Source: Curtobacterium sp. ER1/6 (GTDB lineage: Bacteria > Actinomycetota > Actinomycetes > Actinomycetales > Microbacteriaceae). From it: 64,000 nt of DNA. Positions 40,215 to 48,949 of the stretch are shown one piece after another. The notes beneath the pieces are model-generated. The model did not search any database and was not told where the DNA came from. It saw nothing but the letters and a program-made list of their open reading frames with translations. The position numbers and the translations under genes are program-made. Each line of letters begins with the position of its first letter. The first letter of the stretch is position 1. The DNA lies in contig NZ_MJAK01000004.1 in assembly GCF_001742745.1 (NCBI RefSeq), forward strand, positions 1 through 64,000. The letters run 5' to 3'.

Positions 40215-40787
40215 TCAGGCGGCCGCCAGTCGGACGTCGGCGGCGAGCCCCCGGGCGACGGCGAGCAGGGCGGTGTCGACGTCCGCGTGCTCGGGGTCGA
40301 CCAGTGCCGACCACTGCGCGCCGCGTGCGGCGTCGACCGCAGCCCGCGCGGCGCGGTCCGCCTCGGCGTCGCAGTGCCCGTGGGCGCGACACCACGCGGT
40401 CAGTTCGGCGACCCGGTGGCGGTGGAGTCGACGCTGGCGGTCACGGCCGTCGAGTCCCTCGACGCAGCCGAGCTCGAAGGTCAGCCGGACCGCGAGCAGG
40501 CGTTCCGGGGTGCCGAGCCGGCCGTAGACGGCGAGGAGGTGCTCGGCGAGCGCGTCCGGGTCGGCGTCCGGTGCCAGCAGCCGGTCCTCGTCGGCACACA
40601 GGTGGTCCACGACGGCGTCGACCAGGGCGTCGCGCGAGCCGAAGTGGTAGACGATCGGGTAGGCGCTCGTGCCCAGGACACGGCCGAGGCTCCGCACCGA
40701 GGCGTCCTCGACCTTGGTGTCCTGCAGGTGGCGCGCGACCTTCGCGATGATCGCGGGCTTGAGCGTGGGGTCGGGCCTCCTGGGCAT
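40215..40787 (-). CDS. TetR-family regulator
   Basis: 190 aa. The HTH lies in 'DTKVEDASVRSLGRVLGTSAYPIVYHFGSRDALVDAVVDHL' (about residues 23-63), with the usual YHFGSRDAL recognition end; the C-terminal ligand domain is Ala/Arg-rich. GAGGA three bases before ATG 40787 supports the start. It is divergent from the PfkB-type kinase. The target is unknown, and I find no clear palindrome in the 112-nt gap. Confidence 0.82.
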   Translation of the reverse strand: MPRRPDPTLKPAIIAKVARHLQDTKVEDASVRSLGRVLGTSAYPIVYHFGSRDALVDAVVDHLCADEDRLLAPDADPDALAEHLLAVYGRLGTPERLLAVRLTFELGCVEGLDGRDRQRRLHRHRVAELTAWCRAHGHCDAEADRAARAAVDAARGAQWSALVDPEHADVDTALLAVARGLAADVRLAAA

Positions 40788-40899
40788 GGTTCCTCCGGGC
40801 GGTCTCGAGTGGCGGCGGCGTGTCCGCCGGGGTGATCTCCTGAAATGTTAGCGGATCAGTGGAGCGCGCGGTCCGGAGCTTTGCTCATGTTCGTGTACC

Positions 40900-41880
40900 G
40901 TGTCGGACGTGTCACCGTCTCCCGAGCGCGTCCCGGTCCCGTCACGGCCCGCGGTGGCCGCCGAGGGACGACGGGTGGCGGGACGGCGTCGCGGGCGCGG
41001 CAAGCGCTTCCTGGTGGTCGGCGACGTGCTCGACGGGGTCCTGGTGGAGACCACCGTCACCACGGCGGGAGCACACGACCCGGCCGCGGTGATCCGGCAC
41101 CAGCCGGCCGGTGCCGGTGGGGGCGCCGCGAGCTGGCTGGGGTGGCTCGGCGCGGAGGTCGACCTCGTCGCCCGGGTCGGGGTGGACGACGTGGTGCGGC
41201 ACGGGCGGGCCCTGACCGACGCCGGCGTCCGGCCGCACCTGCGGTACGACGCCTGCGTCCCCACCGGAGCGCTCGTGTCGGTCCGGAGCACCGGGGGACG
41301 GACCAGCATGTCGGACCCGGCGGCGAGCGGTGACCTCCGGGCCGACGACGTCGACGACAACCTGGTGTCCCGCGCGGACATCGTCCACCTCACCGGGGCG
41401 GCCCTGCTCGGTGGCGGTCCGGCGCGCATCGTCGGACTCGTCGCACGCGCGCGATCGGGAGGGGCACGCGTCTCGCTGGACCCGTCCTCGACGGCCGTCC
41501 TGCGTGCGATCGGCGCCGAGGACGTGCTGTCCGCGCTGACCGGTGTGGACGTCCTGTTCCCGAACGCCGCCGAGGCGCGCGCCCTGGGCGGGGCCGACGA
41601 CCTGCCGGAGGCCCTGCACCGGCTCACCGAGGTGGTGCCGCTCGTGGTCGTGACGACCGGGGCCGACGGCGCACTGGTCGGCCGACGGGGTCGGGCTCCG
41701 CTGCGCGTCAGCGCGCCGGCCACGACGGTCGTCGACACCACGGGGGCGGGGGACGCCTTCGCCGCGGGGTTCCTCCGCGCCTGGGCGACCGACCGCGTCC
41801 GCGTGGCGTCCGCCGCCCGCGAGGGCGTCCGCGTCGCGTCCCTCGCGCTCGGGGTCGTCGGGGCGCGCCCGCCGGTCTAG
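40900..41880 (+). CDS. PfkB-family carbohydrate kinase
   Basis: 326 aa from GTG 40900; GTG 40909 is an alternative, with TACCGT ending 7 nt before it (a leaderless geometry). PfkB signatures are present: HQPAGAGGGAASWLGWLGAEV near the N-terminus and DTTGAGDAFAAGFLRAW with the catalytic Asp and anion hole at the C-terminus. It phosphorylates a sugar or nucleoside with ATP; the specific substrate is not evident. A basic N-terminal extension (RRVAGRRRGRGKR) is unusual. Confidence 0.83.
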   Translation: MSDVSPSPERVPVPSRPAVAAEGRRVAGRRRGRGKRFLVVGDVLDGVLVETTVTTAGAHDPAAVIRHQPAGAGGGAASWLGWLGAEVDLVARVGVDDVVRHGRALTDAGVRPHLRYDACVPTGALVSVRSTGGRTSMSDPAASGDLRADDVDDNLVSRADIVHLTGAALLGGGPARIVGLVARARSGGARVSLDPSSTAVLRAIGAEDVLSALTGVDVLFPNAAEARALGGADDLPEALHRLTEVVPLVVVTTGADGALVGRRGRAPLRVSAPATTVVDTTGAGDAFAAGFLRAWATDRVRVASAAREGVRVASLALGVVGARPPV

Positions 41881-41922
41881 CGGTCCGACTCCGCGTCCGG
41901 TGTCACTGCCCGTACTACGGCG

Positions 41923-43404
41923 TCACCGTTCGGCGGGTTCGGCGGTCACCAGCAGGGTCTGCACGCGCCCGGCGGCGAGCGGGGCGAGGCGGATGTCGAC
42001 CCGGAGTCGTCCCGCGGTGCCGGGGAGCCACCACCGGAGCTGCGACGGGACCGTCGAGCGCTCCTCGAGCGGCGCGGCGTCGAGGTCGGCCCCGACGGTC
42101 CGCACGGCCTCGAGCAGCGCACGACGGCGGGCCGCCCACGGCCGGTCCATCGGGACGTTCGGGGTGCAGACCGCGGCACCGAGGGCGGCGACCGTCGCGT
42201 CGTCCACGTCGTCGGCGGCCCACTCGCGCAGCAGCGCCGAGACCGCCTCGCGGGCCGCCCGCACGGCGTCGACCGTGCGGCGCACCCCCGGGACCGCTGC
42301 CGCCCGCTGCACCCTCGCGGTGTCGCCGTCGACGTGCACCGGCAGGTCCGCGAGGAGCTCGTCGAGCGCCTGCTCCGCGGGTGCGGACACCTTCGCCTGC
42401 GTCGCGTTCTCGAACGCCACGACGCCCAGGCCGTGCTCGACCGACCACCGCATGTGCGCGGAGAAGCCGGGGTAGCCGCCGGAGTGCGACACGATCTCGC
42501 CGTACCGCGGGTCCTGCTCGACGAACAGCCCGAAGCCGTACGCGGTCGCTCGGCGTGCGGTGGGGACGACCGACGGCGGGACGACCCGCAGGGCCTGCTG
42601 CGCCGCGCGGCGGTCCGCCGGTGTCACCGGACCGGGCTCGGGGTCGGCGCCGGACGCGGACGCCAGGTGCCGGGCCCAGCGGGCGAGGTCACGGACCGTC
42701 GAGAACAGCCCGCCGATGGCCGAGAACGCGCCCGGGCCGGTCATCGGCTGGCGGGTCCAGGAACCGTCGTCGTCCCGCTGGCCCGTCACGACGTGGCCGT
42801 GTGCCTCGGCGGCGCTGAAGACGGTGGCGTCGAGCCCGAGCGGCGTGAGCACCCGCTCGGTCACCGCCTGCGCGTACGGGACGCCGGCGGCGTGGGCGAT
42901 CGCTCGCCCGATCAGCGCGTAGCCCGTGTTCGAGTAGGCGAACCGCGTGCCCGGGACGGAGTCGAAGAGCAGCCCCCCGCGGAGCACCGCGTCGAGCTCG
43001 TCGTCCGTGATCGACTCCTGCCGGTCCGCCCAGGGGTCGTCCGTGGGCAGGCCGCCGGACATCGTCAGCAGCATCCGCAGGGTCGGGACGGGTGCGTCGG
43101 GGGAGGGCAGCGTGACGGCCGCGAACGCCGGGACCGCGTCGGTCACGGGGCTGTCGAGGTCGACCCGTCCCTCGGCGACGAGCGTCAGCAGGGTTGCCGC
43201 GGTGAAGCTCTTCGTGCAGGAGGCGATGCGGTAGACCGTGTCCGCGTCCGGCGCCCGACCGTCGCCACGGTCGCCGTGGCCTCCGGACGCGATCAGGCCG
43301 CTCCGGTCGAAGACACCCCACACGCTGCTCGGCGTGGTGCCGTCCTCGACCCGGGAACGGAACCGCGCGTCGATGACCGCGAGGACCGCGGGGGAGACCG
43401 TCAC
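41923..43404 (-). CDS. Serine hydrolase (beta-lactamase/AmpC-like fold)
   Basis: 493 aa. The class C/penicillin-binding fold shows SxxK as SCTKS (near residue 64), YxN as YSNTGY and an HSGGYPG motif, after an N-terminal 'YRIAS' strand. No signal peptide is visible, so a cytosolic esterase or D-aminopeptidase-like role is as likely as beta-lactamase activity. The C-terminal 130 residues form an additional domain of unknown type. GTG overlaps the photolyase stop (GTGA). Confidence 0.8.
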   Translation of the reverse strand: MTVSPAVLAVIDARFRSRVEDGTTPSSVWGVFDRSGLIASGGHGDRGDGRAPDADTVYRIASCTKSFTAATLLTLVAEGRVDLDSPVTDAVPAFAAVTLPSPDAPVPTLRMLLTMSGGLPTDDPWADRQESITDDELDAVLRGGLLFDSVPGTRFAYSNTGYALIGRAIAHAAGVPYAQAVTERVLTPLGLDATVFSAAEAHGHVVTGQRDDDGSWTRQPMTGPGAFSAIGGLFSTVRDLARWARHLASASGADPEPGPVTPADRRAAQQALRVVPPSVVPTARRATAYGFGLFVEQDPRYGEIVSHSGGYPGFSAHMRWSVEHGLGVVAFENATQAKVSAPAEQALDELLADLPVHVDGDTARVQRAAAVPGVRRTVDAVRAAREAVSALLREWAADDVDDATVAALGAAVCTPNVPMDRPWAARRRALLEAVRTVGADLDAAPLEERSTVPSQLRWWLPGTAGRLRVDIRLAPLAAGRVQTLLVTAEPAER

Positions 43405-44750
43405 GTCCGGCGCATCTCGGCGTAGGCGTCGAGGGCGCGCTGCCGGGTGGCCTTCAGGTCGACCATGGGCTCCGGTCGGTCCTCGTCCGCCGGCACCCAC
43501 CGCCGCACGTACTCGCGGTGCGGGTCGAAGCGCTCGAGCTGGCGGTCGGGGTTGAACACCCGGAAGTACGGCGCGGCGTCGAAGCCCGACCCGGCCACCC
43601 ACTGCCAGTTGCCGGCGTTGTTCGCGGGGTCCGCGTCCACCAGGGTGTCCCAGAACCACTGTTCGCCGATGCGCCAGTCCACGAGCAGGTTCTTGACGAG
43701 GAAGCTCGCCGCGGCCAGCCGGACGCGGTTGTGCATCGCGCCGGAGGACCACAGCTCGCGCATGCCCGCGTCCACCAGGTCGAAGCCGGTGCGGCCGTGC
43801 CGCCAGCGGTCGAGCTCGTCCTCGTCCACGTCGCGCCAGGGGAAGGCGTCGAACTCGCGGCGCACGTTGACCGTCGCGATGTCGTCGCAGTGGAAGTACT
43901 CGTTCCAGTTGAACTCGCGCCAGGCGAGCTGCCGGAGGAACGCCGGGGCCTGTCGCCGCTGGGCGGGCTCGAGCTCGCCGTGCAGTCGGTGCCACACCTG
44001 GTACGGACTCACCTCGCCCCACCGGAGGTGCGGAGAGAGGTCGCTCGTCGCCGCCATGGCTGGTTCGTCGCGCTGGTCGTAGTCCTCGAGCGCATCGTGG
44101 ACGAACTGCTCGAGCTTCCGGTGCGCGCCGGCCTCGCCGGGCTCCCAGGCGTCACGCAGCCCGCCGGCCCAGTCCGGCTTCGTCGGCAGGAGCGCCCAGT
44201 CGTCGAGGTCGTCGGACGCCACATCGGCCGGGGCGGGCAGGTCGCGCGGCTTCGGCAGCGGGTGCCGCGGCTCGGGCATCGCCTGGGCGGCCCGCCAGAA
44301 CGGCGAGAAGACCTTGAAGGGTTCGCCCTGGCCCGTCATGACCGTCCACGGCTCCCAGAGCAGGTTCGCCGCGAAGCTGTGGGCCTCGGTGCCGTCGTCG
44401 GTCAGGGCGCTCTTGATGCCTGCGTCGAGGTCGCGCTCCACCTTGCCGTAGCGCCGGTTCCAGTACACGGCGTCGGCGTCGGCCTGGGCGACGAGCTCGG
44501 GGATGACCCGCGCGGCCGGACCACGGCGCAGCACGAGCCGGGACTGCCGGTCGCGCAGCTCCGCGTCCAGCGCCGCGAAGGAGTGGTGCAGCCACCACCG
44601 GCTGGCGGCACCGACCGGTCGGATGCCCGGTGACTCCTCGTCGAGCACGACGACGACGGTCACGGGGCCGCCGTGGTCGATCCCGGCTCGGAGCGCCGGG
44701 TTGTCGGCGAGACGGAGGTCCTCACGCAGCCAGACGATCGCGCCGGTCAT
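43401..44750 (-). CDS. phr: Deoxyribodipyrimidine photolyase
   Basis: 449 aa. Uses blue light, FAD and an antenna to split cyclobutane pyrimidine dimers. The N-terminal antenna domain starts MTGAIVWLREDLRLADNPAL; the C-terminal FAD domain has FLRQLAWREFNWNEYFH, SSGAMHNRVRLAAASFLVKNLLVDWRIGEQWF and NNAGNWQWVAGSGFDAAPYFRVFNP, all class I photolyase motifs with intact Trp residues. ATG overlaps the marR stop (ATGA). The operon order is marR-phr-hydrolase, so the MarR protein may control DNA repair. Confidence 0.94.
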   Translation of the reverse strand: MTGAIVWLREDLRLADNPALRAGIDHGGPVTVVVVLDEESPGIRPVGAASRWWLHHSFAALDAELRDRQSRLVLRRGPAARVIPELVAQADADAVYWNRRYGKVERDLDAGIKSALTDDGTEAHSFAANLLWEPWTVMTGQGEPFKVFSPFWRAAQAMPEPRHPLPKPRDLPAPADVASDDLDDWALLPTKPDWAGGLRDAWEPGEAGAHRKLEQFVHDALEDYDQRDEPAMAATSDLSPHLRWGEVSPYQVWHRLHGELEPAQRRQAPAFLRQLAWREFNWNEYFHCDDIATVNVRREFDAFPWRDVDEDELDRWRHGRTGFDLVDAGMRELWSSGAMHNRVRLAAASFLVKNLLVDWRIGEQWFWDTLVDADPANNAGNWQWVAGSGFDAAPYFRVFNPDRQLERFDPHREYVRRWVPADEDRPEPMVDLKATRQRALDAYAEMRRT

Positions 44751-45247
44751 GCCGACACCGTCTCGACGGCACGCGGACGGCGGTCGCGGTCGGGACCCCC
44801 GGCCGCCACGCGCAGCTTGGTGCAGAGCTCGGTGAGGGTGCGGAGCTCGTCGTCGTCGAGTCCGGCACCGACCTGGTCCGCGATGGTCCGGGCGTGCTGC
44901 ACCGCCACCGAGCGGTAGACGTCGAAGCCGTGCGCCGTGAGGGCGACCACGACGCCGCGTGCGTCGTTCGGGTCGGGCTGCTTCTCGACGATCCCGCGCG
45001 AGGCGAGTCGCTCGACGAGGCGGCTCACGCTCGGCTGGGTGAGCAGCAGGTGACCGGTGAGGTCGCGCATCCGGCAGCGTCGGCCGGGCTGCGTCGACAG
45101 GTTGAAGCACACGTCGTACTCGTTGAAGGAGATCTCACCGCCCGGGAAGTCGGCGTTGAGTGCGCGCATCACGGTCACCTGCGCGCGGAAGAGTGCCTCC
45201 CAGGCCGCGACGGCGGTCGCCTTGTCGCTGCGGCGTGCGTCGTCCAC
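44747..45247 (-). CDS. MarR-family regulator
   Basis: 166 aa. The winged HTH runs from 'RMRDLTGHLLLTQPSVSRLVERLASRGIVEKQPDPNDARGVVVALTAHG' (about residues 59-108), with the DxR wing (DPNDARG) typical of MarR. Two cysteines (CFNLSTQPGRRC, about 47-58) near the HTH could act in redox sensing. The GTG has a purine-rich site upstream. First gene of the marR-phr operon; a structured leader and promoter-like element lie 110-220 nt upstream. Confidence 0.85.
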   Translation of the reverse strand: MDDARRSDKATAVAAWEALFRAQVTVMRALNADFPGGEISFNEYDVCFNLSTQPGRRCRMRDLTGHLLLTQPSVSRLVERLASRGIVEKQPDPNDARGVVVALTAHGFDVYRSVAVQHARTIADQVGAGLDDDELRTLTELCTKLRVAAGGPDRDRRPRAVETVSA

Positions 45248-45356
45248 GGTCGTCGTCCCTCTCGGTCGTGCGGTCCAGCCACACTACCGACGGGCGGGGA
45301 CACCGCGCGGAGCGTGGACCGCCCGTGGGGGACACGGGGGAGCCGTCGGGAACGAC

Positions 45357-45389
45357 AGAGGCCGGTCGCCTTCTGGGCGACCGGCCTCT
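45357..45389. terminator. Intrinsic-type hairpin upstream of marR
   Basis: AGAGGCCGGTCGCC and its complement (14-bp arms) enclose TTCTG. On the plus strand it is followed by TCCCTT. On the minus strand it could end the OmpR-type transcript or attenuate marR-phr. Confidence 0.6.
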
Positions 45390-45393
45390 TCCC

Positions 45394-45472
45394 TTGCACC
45401 AAGAGTGTCCTGCAATCACATTCCGCAGGCCGTGCCACAGCAAACACTGCCTGCAGGGACGACTGTATAACG
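45394..45472 (-). ncRNA. Candidate structured leader or small RNA before marR
   Basis: On the minus strand a TTATAC-like -10 (plus 45466-45471) precedes two conserved-looking stems: GCAGGC/GCCTGC (45425-45430 with 45449-45454) and TTGCA/TGCAA (45394-45398 with 45411-45415), then the hairpin at 45357-45389. No coding frame is apparent, and the region is locally AT-richer than its surroundings. It may be an attenuator of marR-phr or a small RNA. Confidence 0.4.
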
Positions 45473-45542
45473 ACGCGGTAACGGTGCGCCAGCGTGTCCT
45501 CGAACCGATCGCTGCGAGTTCGCTGACCGTCTGCTCAGCGGG

Positions 45543-46313
45543 TCAGAAGAGGTCGGGCGACGGGGTGGACGCGTACCGCACGGCGACGTCCGCGTGGCGG
45601 TCGAAGCGGTACCCGACGCCCCGGACCGTGCGCACGATCTCCTCGAACGCACCGAGCTTCGACCGCAGCCGTCGCACGTGCACGTCGATGGTGCGCTCGT
45701 TCGGGGTCTCGTCCTCGTCGTCGGACCACAGGCCGTCGATGATGGCGGCACGGTCGACCGTCTGCCCCTCGCGCAGCACGAGGAACTGCAGCAGCTCGAA
45801 CTCCTTGTACGTCAGGGGAGCGGCTTCGCCGTCGAGGGTCACGCGCTTGCGCGAGATGTCGATCACGACACCGGTCTCCTCGGGCTCGGGCTTCTCCGCC
45901 TGCTTCCGAGCGGCGACCGCGGACCGGTCCTGCAGGGCGAGGCGGACGACGTCGACGTCACGGCCCCCGGAGCCCTCGGCGGCGACCGCGACGGCCGCGT
46001 ACGTCTCCGACGAGGGGACGAGCTGTGCCGTCAGCGCCTTGAGCTGCTCGACCACGGCTGCGAGGGTCGTGCCGGCGGCCGCGGCCGCTGCCTCGTCGAT
46101 GCCCACGTAGAGCGCGAAGCCGCGGGCCTCGGTGCCCTCGGGCAGCGCGCGGTTCCGCTGCGGGGCGACGACCGGGCTGGTCGGGACCCCGGTCGGCACC
46201 GGCGGGGCCACCGGCTGCCGTCGAGCCCGGATCGGCGTCACCGTGCCGAGGTCGGTCGGCGCAGCGGGGGCGGTGCGGAGCGTGGTGCGGGGCTGGGCGA
46301 TGGTGAGCGACAT
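45543..46313 (-). CDS. OmpR-type winged-helix regulator without receiver domain
   Basis: 256 aa. The C-terminal DNA-binding domain (about residues 145-242: VTLDGEAAPLTYKEFELLQFLVLREGQTVDRAAIIDGLW and TIDVHVRRLRSKLGAFEEIVRTVRGVGYRF) is a standard Trans_reg_C fold. The N-terminal 60 residues are Pro/Val-rich and disordered, and residues 64-125 form a small domain that is not a phospho-acceptor receiver (no DD/D/K set). It is therefore an atypical orphan regulator. Translation starts at ATG 46313 after a leader of about 340 nt containing an upstream ORF. Confidence 0.8.
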   Translation of the reverse strand: MSLTIAQPRTTLRTAPAAPTDLGTVTPIRARRQPVAPPVPTGVPTSPVVAPQRNRALPEGTEARGFALYVGIDEAAAAAAGTTLAAVVEQLKALTAQLVPSSETYAAVAVAAEGSGGRDVDVVRLALQDRSAVAARKQAEKPEPEETGVVIDISRKRVTLDGEAAPLTYKEFELLQFLVLREGQTVDRAAIIDGLWSDDEDETPNERTIDVHVRRLRSKLGAFEEIVRTVRGVGYRFDRHADVAVRYASTPSPDLF

Positions 46314-46549
46314 GGTGGTTCTCCGGGCGGGTGGTCGCGGTGCGGTGCAACGCGGCGGTGTCGAATGCGTCGGTCCGGGTACGGCTGATCGCCGTGTCGC
46401 CCTGCGGTCCTGCGGTGGACCGGGGCCTCCGGGAGGGTGACCGGAACGTCGGACGCGATGCCTGCGCGTCGACGAGGTGGCGTCACCCGGGGATCACACG
46501 CTCGCGACCGGGGTGGTGTCGCGGGGGATCCAGCTGGAACGGGTACCGA

Positions 46550-46651
46550 TCAGGCACACATTCGACAACGCATGACCGCCGTCGCCGGCATCATCGTGCC
46601 GGCGGTCCCCAGGGCCTCGCAGAGGACTCGGGTGGGCACGGTTGCAGTCAT
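46550..46651 (-). CDS. Candidate leaderless upstream peptide (33 aa)
   Basis: 33 codons starting MTATVPTRVLCEALG and ending AVMRCRMCA, with three cysteines, two near the end. Its ATG lies 6 nt after the -10 (GATACT), so it would be translated from the 5' end of the transcript that also carries the OmpR-type gene 237 nt further on. This resembles a leader-peptide arrangement. No homology is recognised and the ORF could be fortuitous. Confidence 0.4.
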   Translation of the reverse strand: MTATVPTRVLCEALGTAGTMMPATAVMRCRMCA

Positions 46652-46657
46652 GCCACG

Positions 46658-46704
46658 AGTATCGGCGGTATACCAACGCGGTGTCAACCGTCCGACCGGA
46701 CGGT
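46658..46704 (-). promoter_or_regulatory. Strong promoter with adjacent 18-bp palindrome
   Basis: On the minus strand TTGACA (plus 46682-46687), an 18-bp spacer containing GGTATACC, and GATACT (46658-46663) form the most consensus-like promoter in the window. ACCGTCCG-AC-CGGACGGT (46687-46704) abuts the -35 from upstream, a position suited to an activator. It drives the upstream peptide and the OmpR-type gene. Confidence 0.6.
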
Positions 46705-46732
46705 GGCGGCGGAGTGGACAGGCCGCGCGCGA

Positions 46733-46777
46733 CGACGCCGTCGTCCCGGCGCGGGCGAGCGCGGGACGACGGCGTCG
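46733..46777 (-). terminator. upp terminator
   Basis: Perfect 16-bp arms (CGACGCCGTCGTCCCG and complement) with a 13-base loop lie 12 nt past the upp stop, on its 3' side. Confidence 0.65.
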
Positions 46778-46789
46778 AGGGGAGCGGTG

Positions 46790-47425
46790 CTACTCGGCCA
46801 GGCCGTAGAGGCGGTCGCCCGCGTCGCCGAGACCGGGGACGATGTAACCGTTCTCGTCGAGCTTCTCGTCGAGCGCGCCGAGGACGATCGACACGTTGCG
46901 GTCGCCGACGGCCTGCTCCACCATCGCGAGGCCCTCGGGGGCGCCCAGGATGCACACGCACGTGACCTCCTCGGCACCGCGGTCGAACAGGAAGTCGATC
47001 GCCGCGGCGAGCGTGCCGCCGGTCGCGAGCATCGGGTCGAGGACGAAGCACTGGCGGCCGGACAGGTCGTCGGGCAGCCGCTCCGCGTACGTCTGCGGCT
47101 CGAGCGTCTCCTCGTTGCGCGCCATGCCGAGGAACCCGACCTCGGCGGTCGGGACGAGCTTGACCATGCCCTCGAGCATGCCGAGGCCGGCGCGGAGGAT
47201 CGGGACGACGAGCGGGCGGGGCTTCGCGATCGAGACGCCCATCGTGTGCGCGACCGGGGTGTCGATCGGCGTGGCCGTCACCCGGACGTTCCGCGTCGCC
47301 TCGTACGCGAGGAGCGTGACGAGCTCCTCGGTGAGGGCCCGGAAGGTCGGGGAGGGTGTGGTCCGGTCGCGGAGCACCGAGAGCTTGTGGGTGATGAGCG
47401 GGTGGTCGGCGACGTGGACTCGCAT
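46790..47425 (-). CDS. upp: Uracil phosphoribosyltransferase
   Basis: 211 aa. Salvages uracil with PRPP to UMP. The PRPP-binding loop [20 protein letters not shown] is intact, and the C-terminal [18 protein letters not shown] is the uracil site. The minus-strand sequence TACGCT ends 7 nt before ATG 47425, indicating a leaderless transcript. Divergent from tadA across 39 nt. Confidence 0.95.
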   Translation of the reverse strand: MRVHVADHPLITHKLSVLRDRTTPSPTFRALTEELVTLLAYEATRNVRVTATPIDTPVAHTMGVSIAKPRPLVVPILRAGLGMLEGMVKLVPTAEVGFLGMARNEETLEPQTYAERLPDDLSGRQCFVLDPMLATGGTLAAAIDFLFDRGAEEVTCVCILGAPEGLAMVEQAVGDRNVSIVLGALDEKLDENGYIVPGLGDAGDRLYGLAE

Positions 47426-47464
47426 GGAGTCGAGCGTACCGTGCCGATGGGGCAGGATCGACGC

Positions 47465-47932
47465 GTGGAACACCCAGCCGCCCGCCCCTGGACCGCCGCG
47501 ATGGACCGCGCGCTCGACGAGGCCCGCGCGTGCCTGGTGACCGGTGACGTGCCGGTCGGTGCCGTGGTGGTCGACGCCTCGGGTGCGGTCGTCGCCGTGG
47601 GGCGGAACGAGCGCGAGGCTCGCCAGGACCCCACCGCGCACGCCGAGGTGCTCGCGCTCCGCGCCGCTGCGGCGGTCACGGGCGACCGGCACTTGGCGGA
47701 GCACACCCTGGTCGTCACGCTCGAGCCGTGCCTGATGTGCGCGGGCGCCGCCCTGGCCGCACGGGTCCCGCGGATCGTCTTCGGTGCCTGGGACCCGAAG
47801 GCGGGCGCCAGCGGCAGCCTGTACGACATCGCGCGGGACCGCCGCCTGCCCCACCGCGCCGAGGTCGTGGCCGGGGTCAGGGAGCAGGCGTGCGCCGACC
47901 TGCTCGACGCGTTCTTCCGCGAGCGGCGCTGA
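47465..47932 (+). CDS. tadA: tRNA adenosine(34) deaminase TadA
   Basis: 155 aa. Converts A34 to inosine in tRNA-Arg(ACG). The zinc site is TAHAEVLAL (His and catalytic Glu) with EPCLMCAGA (two Cys). GTG 47465, with AGGA eight bases upstream, is preferred; ATG 47447 would add six residues. Length is normal. Confidence 0.92.
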   Translation: MEHPAARPWTAAMDRALDEARACLVTGDVPVGAVVVDASGAVVAVGRNEREARQDPTAHAEVLALRAAAAVTGDRHLAEHTLVVTLEPCLMCAGAALAARVPRIVFGAWDPKAGASGSLYDIARDRRLPHRAEVVAGVREQACADLLDAFFRERR

Positions 47933-47951
47933 CGCGAGCGGCGCCGAGCCC

Positions 47952-48908
47952 TCAGTCGGCCGCGCGGATGACGATCGCCTCGGTCGGTGGCCGGGGCCCG
48001 GTCCGGAGCACGTCGGGCTCGATGTAGATGACGCGTGCGATCGGCACGGCCTCCCGGACCCGTTGCTCGACGGTGTCGATCCCGGCCGCCACGTCGCCGA
48101 GCCGCCGGTCGCCGTCGACGGCCACCTTCATGCCCACCATGAGCTCGTCGGGCCCGAGGTACAGGGTCTTCAGGTGCACGATCGAGTCGACCTCGGGCCC
48201 GTCGAGCACGGCGGCCTTGATCCGCTCGACGTCGGCCGCGGTCGCACCCTCGCCGACGAGCAGGCTCTTCGTCTCGACGCCGAGCACGACGGCCACGGCG
48301 ATGAGGAGCAGGGCGATGAGGATCGTGCCGATCGCGTCGAACACGCCGTCGCCGGTGACGACGGTCAGGCCGACGCCGAGCAGCGCGAACACCAGGCCGG
48401 TCAGCGCAGCGGTGTCCTCGAGCATGACGACGGGGAGCTCGGGAGCCTTCACGCGACGCACGAACTGCATCCACGACTGGGAGCCCTTCTGCGGTCGCGC
48501 CTCGCGCAGGGCGGTGCGGAGCGAGAAGCCCTCGAGCCCGATCGCGATCACGAGCACGGCGACCGGGAGCCACCAGTTCGTCAGCGGGTGCGGCTCGCGG
48601 AGCTTCTCGATGCCCTCGTACAGCGAGAAGACCCCGCCGATGCTGAACAGGATGATCGAGACGACGAAGGCGTACACGTAGCGCTCGCGACCGTGGCCGA
48701 ACGGGTGCTCCTCGTCCGCGGCACGGCGCGCACGGCGCCCGCCGAGCAGGAGGAGGAGCTGGTTCACCGAGTCGGCGAGGGAGTGCACGCCCTCGGCCAG
48801 CATCGCCGCCGACCCGCTGATCGCCGCAGCGACGAACTTCACGATCGCGATGCCGATGTTCGCGGCCAGTGCGGCGAAGATCGCCCGCGTGCCTCCTGAT
48901 GCGCTCAC
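47952..48908 (-). CDS. Cation diffusion facilitator family transporter
   Basis: 318 aa. About six transmembrane helices with CDF motifs: [17 protein letters not shown] in helix 2 (metal-site HxxxD) and [18 protein letters not shown] in helix 5 (DTAAL in place of the usual HxxxD). A cytosolic ferredoxin-like domain follows (about 225-318). It exports divalent metal ions by proton antiport; the variant helix-5 site leaves the metal (Zn, Mn or other) uncertain. Minus-strand TAGGAT ends 7 nt before GTG 48908, so a leaderless start is likely. Divergent from proC. Confidence 0.86.
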   Translation of the reverse strand: MSASGGTRAIFAALAANIGIAIVKFVAAAISGSAAMLAEGVHSLADSVNQLLLLLGGRRARRAADEEHPFGHGRERYVYAFVVSIILFSIGGVFSLYEGIEKLREPHPLTNWWLPVAVLVIAIGLEGFSLRTALREARPQKGSQSWMQFVRRVKAPELPVVMLEDTAALTGLVFALLGVGLTVVTGDGVFDAIGTILIALLLIAVAVVLGVETKSLLVGEGATAADVERIKAAVLDGPEVDSIVHLKTLYLGPDELMVGMKVAVDGDRRLGDVAAGIDTVEQRVREAVPIARVIYIEPDVLRTGPRPPTEAIVIRAAD

Positions 48909-48949
48909 GGCACCGATCCTAGGCGCGGGCGGTGGATAGGGTCGGGAGC

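Noticed and set aside
41923-43404. Annotation as a secreted resistance beta-lactamase
   Set aside because: SxxK and YxN motifs exist, but there is no signal peptide and an extra C-terminal domain is present; kept as a general serine hydrolase.
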